A stretch of DNA of 64,000 bases, from NCBI RefSeq assembly GCF_963576615.1, contig NC_088711.1, positions 60,120,248 through 60,184,247 of the forward strand. Direction: 5' to 3'. The translations under genes were made by a program, and so were the position numbers. The notes below the pieces were generated by a model. That model was not told the origin of the DNA and did not search any database. It saw nothing but the letters and a program-made list of their open reading frames with translations. This document shows positions 13,601 to 25,600 of this stretch, piece by piece. Numbering within the stretch: position 1 is the first letter of the stretch; each line of letters opens with the position of its first letter. The stretch is from Watersipora subatra. Its lineage: Eukaryota; Bryozoa; Gymnolaemata; Cheilostomatida; Watersiporidae.

Positions 13601-16600
13601 AGTATCATCGTATTTGATGGATAACTTTTGCTGCAACAGTAACATTTTTATACACAAACTTTTATGTAATAATTCTAATTGTTGTTATTTTTGTTGAACA
13701 TATTCGCGATTTTTATTTGTTTTCTTAGTTTGTATTAATTGTATCAAATCATTTTCCGTTGTAATCATTGTAGCAAAATGGATTATCTAGCCATTACTTC
13801 CTAATTATTTCACATTCAAACAGTTTACAATTCATCGTTTTATTTTTTTCTGGAAATCAATGTTTTCATATAATTGATTTTAACTAAAAACACTTTACTC
13901 ATGTTATCAAGTTTAAAAGTTAGAATGGTTAATGTGGTATAAACATTAACTAAAAATAAATTCTTTGTGAAAGACTTTTAGTACTCGAGCAGTCATCTAG
14001 TTAACTATATAGTTACAACAACAGATTCTTGTTAACAAAGCTTTTTTGTAAAACAGCTTTCTAAAACATGAAAGAGCTTTTTAATTTTTTAGCCTTTTTA
14101 AGTTCAATATTGAATTTCCAATAAAAAAAGAGCGCCATAGCGTCCAATTCGAGGCTTTACGGTATTTAAATACAATTTAATTCGTTCCCACCTTCTGAAC
14201 CCCCAGAGGTTTAGAGGTTGCAAAAATATACAATTAATTTCATATCAGGCATTATAATGCTGGGATTTAGTTTCATATCATATCTAGCAACATTTTATAT
14301 CATTTATATTATGTCTGGTGCGGCAGGCAGTTTTGCTACAGATATCCATACACTACAGCTAGTTGACATTTATCTGTAGTGGATTGGTTCACCGCAAGAC
14401 GTTACATACATACAATACATATAGTCGAACCTTGACATGTTAACTCAACTCCATTTTGAGAGTGTCTTTGTATGTAAAAACCATCACATGTCGAAGCAAA
14501 TATTTTTGTAAGAATACACAGTACTTTAAACAAACTTTATGGTATATATTTTGTTTAATTATATAAACCATTAAAACAAATACATTATATAAAATCTATT
14601 TAGAAACTCAATTAGATGTAAGAAACTAAACTAATAAAGTGATAATTGATAAAAAAGTTTTTATGGTCACATCGCCTTTGCTTAAAACAAGCGCATAAAA
14701 GTGTAACTTTAGTAACCGGCAGCGTTACTGTAGAAGTGGTGATAGAGATATGGAACTAGTCTAATTTAGCATGCATGGACTTCACAGGTATTTTTGTTTT
14801 TTATATTTTAACATTAAAATTTCAACTATTATATCCAGCCTTTCTGCTTCCATTCGGTTGATGTTTCCTTTTTCGCATCACTTCAGTTCTCTTCTTCACG
14901 GAAACTATGTAGACCAGTGCTGCCCAACGTCCGGCCCGCGGGCCGGATCCGGCCCATGAAGCCTTAGAATCCGGCCCGTGCGTCAGTCTTTAACTTATTC
15001 CTGTTATTAACGCAGAAGCTTACAACTGTTATTTTTCTTCGAAGATGATTGGCTACTAATCAATAGTTTTCAGTTTGAAGAATTCAGTAGCGTTAGGTCA
15101 AAAATTAGTGTCTTTGCTGACATTGAAAAATTGATAAAAAGTGAAGTATCACAGCGTGTACGATTGATTGATTCGATCGTCGAATCAAAAGCCTCAGGGC
15201 GCTCACCTCAGCTGGTTGAAGAAGGACTGCTGGGAAATTACCATAGATATTTCAATAGAAAACGCTGAACTTTTTACCGCTTATTGAAATATCTATGGTA
15301 TTTTCCACCGAGGCGCGCACGCCTTATTGACTTTCCGCATCAATAAAACTGGCTTTTGAGGTGATTCAATTTCAAATATACTCCAGCACAACCTTTGATA
15401 AGGAAGCCTTCTTATACCGATGAGCAAATTACAGTAGTTTCTTTTTCACAATAAATTTCAAATTTTGTTCATCCATGGCGTCGGCTAGAAAAATCAGAAA
15501 AGTAGACAAGGAGAATCGCAGGTTTAACGAAGCATGGACAAATTTGTATTTCTTTGTGGAATCAAATGCAAAATGTCTTTGTCTGATCTGTGGTGAAACA
15601 GTCGCAGTTCTAAAAGCTGAAAATGTGAAACGGCATTACACATTAAAGCACGCTTCGACCCATAATCGTTATGAAGGAGATCAACGCAAGGAGAAAGCAC
15701 TTTTACTTCAAAAGAATTTAGTCTCACAACAGAACATTTTTCGGAAAGTAGATGATGAATCGAAAAAGTACGCCAAAGTGAGTTTCGTCATTGCTGAAAA
15801 GATTGCACGCAACATGAAACCTTTTTCGGAAGGAGATTTTGTCAAAGAATGTATCACCTCGGCGATTGAAATTCTGTGCCCAGAGAAAGAGAAAGCTATA
15901 AAATGTGTTAGCTTGTCGCGTAATACAATAACCCGAAGGATTGAAGAACTGGCCAAAAATACGAAAATGCAGTTGAACGAACTTTGTAAAAACTTCGAAA
16001 CTTACAGCATTGCCATCGACGAATCTACTGACATTACTGATACACCACAACTGGCGATTTTCGTGAGAGGTGTTGATTCAACTTTTAATATCACTGAAGA
16101 ATTACTTGCTCTATGCCCCATGAAAGGAAATTGCACGGGTGCTGCTGTTTTCAAAGAAATCGACACTGCACTCGAAAAGGCGGGACTGACTTATGATCGT
16201 CTGGTGGGAATTGCTACCGATGGTGCACCGGCCATGATCGGCAAGGAGCAAGGCTTGCGTGGTTTCATCCAAAGAAAACTGGAATCCCTGAATGTGAGTA
16301 AAGACCAAATATTGTGGTACCATTGCATTATACATCAGGAATCACTTTGCTCCAAAATCTTTAAGTTTGATCACGTCATGGATAATGTCGTGAAAGCTGT
16401 CAACTTCATTAGGAGTCGTGCATTGAATCATCGACAGTTTCGAAATTTTCTCGATGAGATAAACGCCGAATTTTCTGGCATTCCTTACTTTACCGAGATC
16501 AGGTGGCTCAGCCGTGGACGTACTTTGAAACGCTTTTACGATATTCGAGAACATGTGGCAGCATTTCTTGAAGCAAAAGGAAATTTATGCATCAATTTTG

Positions 16601-19600
16601 ATGACGACAAATGGATGAATGATTTTTCTTTTCTGGTGGACATTACAGACAAACTGAATGAGTTGAATGTGCGGTTACAAGGAAAAGAAAAACTCATCCA
16701 TAATTTGTTTGGGGAGGTGACAGCTTTCCAAAAGAAACTGGATTTGTGGATTGCTCAAATTGCTGACAGCAATTATGCCCACTTTCCTTGCCTTCAGAAA
16801 CAGTCGCACATTTCAACCATGAACCGGGAATTCTTTGTGAGTGAGTTAAAACGGATGCAGGAAGAATTTGCCAGGAGATTTAAGGATTTCCGTGCTTGTG
16901 AAGACCAGCTGAAATTTTTTTCAATGCCTTTTGACGTGGATCCTGCTGATGCCCCCGTTGAGCTTCAAATGGAATTGAATGAATTACAAAGTGATTTTGA
17001 TGTCAAGAGTCAATTTTTAAATAGGAATCTGATGGACTTCTACAAATACGGTCTGCCTCACACTCAATTTCCAAATCTTACATGCTACGCAAAACGCTTT
17101 CTCGTTTTGTTCGGTTCGACATGGATGTGTGAATATCTCTTCAGTCGCATGCAATTAATAAAATCGAACAAAAGAAATTCTTTGAGTGACGCTCACCTCG
17201 AAGATGAACTCCGACTGGCCTTAACAAATATTCCGGCAGACATCGAAAAGCTTCTTGATGACTCGAAACAATTTCAAGTTTCTCACTGATATTTTCGTTC
17301 ATTACCGGTTTACATCTAAAATGAAATTGTTTTATTATTGAAATACAAAGCCATTTGAACAATGTTTTTTTTAATCTTGATAAATTGTTGAATTTATTTT
17401 ATAGAATTTAAGGCACTAAATCAAAATTTCTAATGATCATTTCGTATTCATGTAATATCTGGAGACTATAATCTTTTGATAGCAATAAAAGTAATAGAAA
17501 TACATGTAGTATCATATGTAGGACCCCCTATGTTTAAATTGAGTTATGAATTATAATTGTATAAAGGGTAATTTCTATAAATAAAAAATACAATCAATAT
17601 TTACAGTTCTGAATACTTTTCCAAACCATTTCAAATAGTTCTATTAAAGAATGTAAGACTAGAAATGTGAGTCCGGCCCACTGGCGTCATTTTTTTTTAA
17701 ATCCGGCCCATGTTCGGAAAAGGTTGGGCAGCACTGATGTAGACTATCTTAAAAACACATCCGAAAATGTATGCTAGTGTTTCGCTATAATTTTTTGCTT
17801 CATATCTAAAAAATCATTGCCTTATTCCTCTATAAATTGAGGCTTGACGATGTTGTCTTAGAGGATTTGATGTGAGTACATCCATGGAAACTAGTTTGCT
17901 ACTTTATGCTTTCTCTATGAAAAGATGATACCGACCGTATGTGCTTATTTTACCCGTAGTCACATCGCTTTTATTAATCAAAACATTAATATATTTCATG
18001 GTTTCCTAATTTTGTTGATGAGGAAGGCCTCAAGCTAAAGCTCACACTCCCCCGCTCCTTCCATGTCTTCTGAGGCTGTTTTATAGCTTTTCTAGTCCTA
18101 TGACTAGTTAATAAAATAGAAATTAATGCCATATCTGTAGGTATCAGTTATAAGCATCATCTATATTCAGTTACTAGCAACTACCATAGTTGCTGTCATA
18201 TCTATGCATTCCTATTACACTAGAGTTAGCGATGAGTAGTAAATTATTTAGCGTCCTTCTCTTCTTGCAGATAAAGTACTATGAGAATGTGCAGGCAGCG
18301 ATATCAGAGAAGAGATTGTCTTTTTGTCTTATCTGTACAACAGCATGCGGCAGCGCGGATGTAAGCCCTCAACTTTCATTCGAAGATTTATTTCAGCCAA
18401 CTGCAATTATAGTTCAACTGCACTCTGCCACTCAAGTTTTACTTGTTCTGTTTGTAGATATTTGTGAACACATGACATCTACCTTGGCTTACAACCCAGT
18501 GCTCCCAGTAAAATCCCAGAAAGCTTGATTACTGATTTGATCTGCTTGATCACTCATTTTCTCACCTTTAATGTCCCAATTTCAACCATTTTTTTCATAC
18601 TCATAGTACTCGTTGTTTTTCCATTATTTTTCTATTATATTCACAGAATATGGAGATCCATAACATCGTGGCTGCCAAATACCATGAGAGGATGAATAAG
18701 GAGGCAGCAAAGGCAGGACCTAATCAATTCTACTGCTTTTGTTGCAATGTGAGTTACTTTAGCTAATGCTATTGTACTCGCACAGGATTTATAAAACTGA
18801 TGTTTTTAAGATTTCGGATGTCATATTTCGGAAATTTTTCGTTTCATGTTGAGTGAAGTATTTTCCAATTTGATATATATTTTTTATTTACATGAGGTTT
18901 GATTATATAAACGTGACCAGGTCATATAGTTAATATTTGATGTCGATATGATAATTTTCTTATTTGTCAATTCCGTAAAAATCTGGTTGTTTAGTCTTTA
19001 GTAAACAAACCATCAGCAGTGTACCAATCTTGCTATTGTACCATTTTTACTCAGTACCTGTGATTTAACCGCGTTTTAATATTAGTTGTATGAAGATAAT
19101 TAAAACCATTTAGTGGTTGAAGGATACAGTGAGAAGATAAAATGTTACGTTTACTCTGATATATATTTCTTGACATCTCATTGTAGAGGATAATCGAGGA
19201 GGCAGACAGACGAGCGCATGGGAAGAGTATGAAGCATAAAATGGCCAAAGAGGAATGCCGTAGCTGGAATTGTGAAGACTGTGATTTATCATTTGACCAG
19301 GAGCGTAAGCTTTACCCCCATCTTCAGTGCCGTGCTCATCAGAAACAGGTATGTGACTACATAGTATAAAGCATCTAAACGCTCCGTAATTGGTCGATGG
19401 AGTCCGTTGTCCGATTTTCAGTGTGGAGACAGCTCATTATGACAAGACTTTCTGATTATTCATATTGGAGAAGCTTTTCAACAGTTGCAGTGGCTTGTTT
19501 GTAGCGTTACTTCTTCTGTAACTGTTCACTGGTAACTGTAGTTACAGAATTCTTTTTAGGCAGCTATTTTATTTTTAGGCTGATAATTTAACATGAAAAC

Positions 19601-22600
19601 AAATTTTTGTTTACATTTTAATCTTTTATTTTTTAGAAAATCGCTAAAAAGTAAGAGTCTCTGTTATAAATTATGAAATAATGTATTACCATTTCCCCAT
19701 TATTTTACCTTCTATAGTGACTCGTACTGTCTAACTTACTTATGGTTGCACTACATACTGACTCGTACTGTCTAACTTATTTATGTTTGCACTACATACT
19801 GACTCGTACTGTCTAACTTATTTATGGTTGCACTACATACTGACTCGTACTGTTCACTCTAATATAATATGGTTGCACTACATACTGACTCGTACTGTTC
19901 ACTCTAATATAATATGGTTGCACTACATACTGACTCGTACTGTCTAACTTATTTATGGTTGCACTACATACTGACTCGTACTGTCTAACTTACTTATGGT
20001 TGCACTACATACTGACTCGTACTGTCTAACTTACTTATGGTTGCACTACATACTGACTCGTACTGTCTAACTTAATTATGGTTGCACTACATACTGACTC
20101 ATACTGTTCATTCTAACTTACTTATGGTTGCACTACATACTGACTCGTACTGTCTAACTTATTTATGGTTGCACTACATACTGACTCGTACTGTTCACTC
20201 TAACTTATGGTTGCACTACATACTGACTCGTACTGTTCACTCTAATTTACTTATGGTTGCACTACATACTGACTCGTACTGTCTAACTTATTTATGGTTG
20301 CACTACATACTGACTCATACTGTCTAACTTATTTATGGTTGCACTACATACTGACTCGTACTGTTCACTCTAATATAATATGGTTGCACTACATACTGAC
20401 TCATACTGTTCACTCTAATATAATATGGTTGCACTACATACTGACTCGTACTGTTCACTCTAACATAATATGGTTGCACTACATACTGACTCGTACTGTT
20501 CACTCTAATATAATATGGTTGCACTACATACTGACTCGTAGGGTACACTCTAACTTACTATGGTTGCACTACATACTGACTCGTACTGTTCACTCTAACT
20601 TACTTATGGTTGCACTACATACTGACTCGTACTGTCTAACTTATTTATGGTTGCACTACATACTGACTCGTACTGTCTAACTTATTTATGGTTGCACTAC
20701 ATACTGACTCGTACTGTTCACTCTAATATAATATGGTTGCACTACATACTGACTCGTACTGTTCACTCTAATATAATATGGTTGCACTACATACTGACTC
20801 ATACTGTTCACTCTAACATAATATGGTTGCACTACATACTGACTCGTACTGTTCACTCTAACTTACCCTAGGACACTTATATTTCGCTAGTATTTAGTTT
20901 CGTAAGTAGCGTACAGAGTAAAATTTCACTGCAACTTAATTTCGCAGCTCTGATGAGTGCGAAAATATAGTGATGTGAAAATAAATGCAGTAGAACAAAC
21001 ATAATTAGATCCCTCAGGTTCAGTTCACCCGGCAGGCCTGTATCCACTGGTTGCAAGTTGGGGCGGGTAATGTTAGGCAACTAGTTATGAACACCTGGGG
21101 GTGTTGAGGGGGCCGGTGTAAGCCCCCAATAGGTTTTTCTTATGTAGGGCCTCAGCCGGGCCTCTCGTGTGAAGTTTTAAAAAATTTTACTGGAAAGTTT
21201 CAACATTTTTCTATTTTTTGAGATTTGTTTTGTTTTAGGTGATGTGACTGACGAGACGTTTTTAAATTAAAATAGGCAAAACTTGACCGCAGTTAAAACG
21301 CTCAGAAAAAAGACATCTTTTTCTTTTGAGCGTTTTAACAAAGATCAGTTTTCACGATTTTATTTTAAGTTCATACGGAGGTTTCCACGCTTTCGATGGG
21401 ACATAGCCAAGCGGGTGTTTGGTAAAACTTGATATTTTGCAAACCTTTATAAAGGTCGTTAACAAGAATATTTTGCCACTGATGATGACAATAATGACGC
21501 CTAAGAACTGCTAAAAGTTGATGTTTGTCTCTATGGCTTGGAATAAAGTGATATTCTACAGCAATAAAAACCGCCTCCATAGCCGTTGGGCAAATAACTT
21601 TTCTAATAAATGATGTTGAGGTCGAGTTATCTGAAGCAATTTATCATTGCGTGGGAACGGAGCAAACAAATCCGTTCGAGTTAACCTTGTGTTTGAGATG
21701 AAATGTTACATTTTATCCGAGGGCGAGTTATTCGAGTTCGACTGTACTTAGCCGTGGAAAGTTCCTAAAAAGTTAGGACGCCTCAGCCGGCTAGCCGCCC
21801 CAGGGAATACGGGCCTGGTTCACCGATAAGAAAAAAATTTCAATTTAGGACTAGTTTGTAATCGTGAACCGCAGGTAGAATGATGTGGGTGAGGTCGATA
21901 ATGCAATTTGATTGCTTGCTGCCATTTGTTTCTTGAACTATCAATGAACAAAGCTATTTAATTTCGCGTTTTCGCTCGTTTGTTATGATAGTTTAGTTTC
22001 GCACATGAAATTTTCATGGGAGGATGACTCCGCGACAACGCAAAAGTTAGATGAGGCGAATACATAAGTGTCCTAGGGTACTCTGGTTACAATATATATT
22101 GACATGTCGCTGTAGGTGGAGAAGCGCAAGGCTCTTCAGCGGCACTCAGTCAACAAGTTCATCCTTGGATGGAAGGCAAAGCAAGCTGATGCTAATGGCC
22201 TTATTCTTGGTACGCACATTCCTCTGGTCAGAGGCCTTTTTATGTTACAGACGTTTCACTTTTTTGCAAAAAGGGGGCGACTCTGCCAGGCCAAAAATGC
22301 TTTGAAAGCTTGTCTTTGTTTGTTTGGTCCATCTCCAACTGTAAATGGCAATATTACTGTTTTAGCTTCTTTTACCTTATGAGGGGTTCTTAGCTTCAAA
22401 AGGCTCTGGATAAGCCGGTTAGTTGCTGTGAGATCAACTAGTAGGATGTTTTTACATCTAAATTCATGTACGTGGTTGGTGGGTTTTTCTAAAAGACATT
22501 AAATACAAGAGATGCAACTGCTTGGTTTTTAGTTTTTAGAAAAGGCTTGCTATCGAAATATGATTTACTAGGATAAGCATTTTGTGTCTCGACAGCTTTC

Positions 22601-25600
22601 ATCTAGTCCGAGTTCTTATGATTCTCTTCAGCAACAGATTGATTCTGTTAATTCTATTGCAGTAAATAGCCTTATTTAATAGAATAACTTTAAGAGCAAA
22701 TATTGTGTAAGTGTTTTAAATGCACATGTTTTTATTTTGAGACAATTTGAATGAAAATTGTCCACACTTCAAATTGTCCACATCATGAATTATTTTCATT
22801 TTTAAAGGTCTGCAAAATATATTTCGAACATTGCTGGTTACACGGGACAGGTGATTTTGTATGCTAATTATTTCACTCGTTCGCTATGCGGATCAACTAC
22901 AGTCGTAAATCGAAAACTCCCAATGCAACGCTTTGCTGATTCAGAGCTTTTAATGACATAAAAGTATGACTAAGCACTAAATTACCATTAGTTAGTGACA
23001 CTTAAGACTTATAACCTAAACAAATGTAATTATCATAAAACCTCTATTTGAACTCCACCTCTAATAGAATGCACCTCTAATAGAACACCACTATATTGAA
23101 GGGTTTAAAAATACCACACCACCCTCTAATTGAATGCCACCTCTATTTGACCGACATTTTCACATTTTTTGATCTTTATGCACCCATAAGAAAAAGCGAT
23201 CAGTAAAAAAGTGTCCACAAAATAGTACCAAAATCACTGCACTGCATCAATAACAATGAATTATTTCGTCGCTGTCGGAACTGCCATGGTTTTAGTAACG
23301 GTGTACCTGAGAAGATCGATCATCAGAACTACAGTCTGATTAGAAGTCACTAAGGTGTAAATCCGTCCCATTATCTTCAGATTTGTCCATGAACGTGGTT
23401 CACTGCCTAAAGACCTCAAAACGTTTCGATAAACGTTGAGAATACTTTTCAGTAACAGCGTACGACGAAATAGCAGCCATTGTTACGGCATATCAAGTCC
23501 GTTTTCTAGCTCCAAAGTTTCTCGGCTCTTTCCTCAAAACTGTGAAAGCAACGCCATCGAAATAAGTAATCATCGTATCAGATAAAATGTTTTACTTAAT
23601 GTAGTTTCTTGTTTGACCCGGTCTGATACTTTGATGCATATGAAAACTCGTACGGCAAACATGCTAAGGCCGACGGCATTAATATCACGATGCCCGAGGG
23701 TGAGTGTAAAATATAAGTAACATTAGCATTGCTTCACCCGTAAAAGGGTTAAATTCATTTTCCCAACGCTCTGAGCTTGTCGACAAATAGAGCACCACCA
23801 TCTATTTGAATGTCACCTTTAATAGAATGCCACTATAGAGGAGAGGTTGAAAAGTACAGCACCATGGCACTCAAATAGAGATTATCCGGTATATAGATTT
23901 TACCTTAATTTTTATATTCAACTTAGTAGTGCTGGAAACATCCAAACTGACTCCTGAAGGTAGGAAGGCTGTATTGTGAAAAATTCTTTATCATAAAGTT
24001 TGAGGAGTTAGTCTTCGGGTGAAGGTAGAATATGGCACCGACCTCGCATGCGCTTACAATTATTAAGTATCCATATGTATGCTTATATGCCTCGAATTTA
24101 AGGCTAAATTGTGATGGATTTTAGCTCAACTGGCTAAGCTGTCGAAAAAGAGTCTGCTCGGTCATGACGTCAAGCAGCAGAAAATAGAAGAGGATGATGA
24201 AGCAGATGGAACAAATGTTGACCCATCCAAGGAGAAATCTGATGGTGAAGAGGAGGAACCCGTCACAGAGAAAGAATCTGCGACTGAAAAGGATCTGACA
24301 GGTAATGAAAGCGCTTGTCAAATCTTGCCATTCATAAGAATTAAAGGTTTGGTCACAGCATTTTTATCTACAAACTGCCATAAGAAACTACAGTAAAACC
24401 TCTAATTGAACCCCACCTCCAATTAACCGCCACTATAGAGGAAGATTTGAAAAGTAGAGCGCCATGGCATTCAATTAGAGGTTTTACTGTGTTTGCTGTT
24501 TTTTTAGCTGCACAAGTCTCAGTTTCAGTGTCTGCTTATTAGATTTCCATAATAATCTGAACGAGTGATAGAGTTTGTATTCTTTAATTGTAATGCCCAA
24601 CATCTATTGCCCTACCTGTCTCCCTCTGTATGGCCCAAGCTGCTGCAAATCCCTTCTAATCGATGACTTTTTCAAAAATGACTGCGTCTGGCACCAATGA
24701 AGATCAACTATCAGTCATTCATGTGGTCCCAACATACAACATAATTGTACGGTTTTTGTCGGATGCTTCGTCTGACTGACCGGAAAGAGAATTTAGAGGC
24801 AATCCCTACTCGGGATAATACAAAAAACTGTTCACGTGAAAAGTTTTTAGTTTTTACAATTTACAATTTTACAATAGTAGTTTATCTTCCATTGATTTTC
24901 AATTGTGCACCATTTAAAAGATCAAAAGGCTTTGTTGTCTTCTTGCAACAATCTTTGTGAGAGAATCCATTTAGCTCGGGTTGTCGAGAATAATAAAAAT
25001 ATGTGACAAGCTATAATTCTGTTTGTGATTTATATCGTGGCAATGACCTCTGGTAAGGTAAGACATATGAGCCGAGTCTTTGTCTCAAATAACTTATTCT
25101 CAATTTATTGTTGCAGATATGGAAGTGATACCGATCTCTGGTCACTTCTGCACTGTGTGTAATGTCTTTTATCAATTTGATGCTGGACGAAGGAACATCT
25201 GTGTCCATGTTAAAAGGGCGAAGGTTAGAAGGCCTATATTTCCTCATTTTTCTGGCATTATGTTACTCATGTGATAATAATAAAGTTCCCACATTGGCAT
25301 AAACAATAGGTGCTTGAGTCACCTTGTCCGTTGTAAATAGCGCTGTTCTGAATACCTGATTGCGCATTTGAATGCAGCTTCACTTAAAACCTGGTATGTT
25401 GTTATGTATTTCAGTGATCAGACGTACTTTTAATATATCACCTGAGGTCAGGTTTGTTTTACCTTTGAAAACAGATAGCTGTATTTCTGAAGACCAGGAA
25501 AGAAAAAGGTGTCAATACAAAACTGACAGTTCTTTTTGTGTTAAGGAGTAAGACTCATACCATTTCATGGCTCCATAGATCGTCATAACTCCTTATCCTT

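Noticed and set aside
20082-20871. ORFs through the 41/45-bp minisatellite
   Set aside because: Translate the repeat itself (HYILTRTV units) and occur because the repeat lacks stops in that frame.
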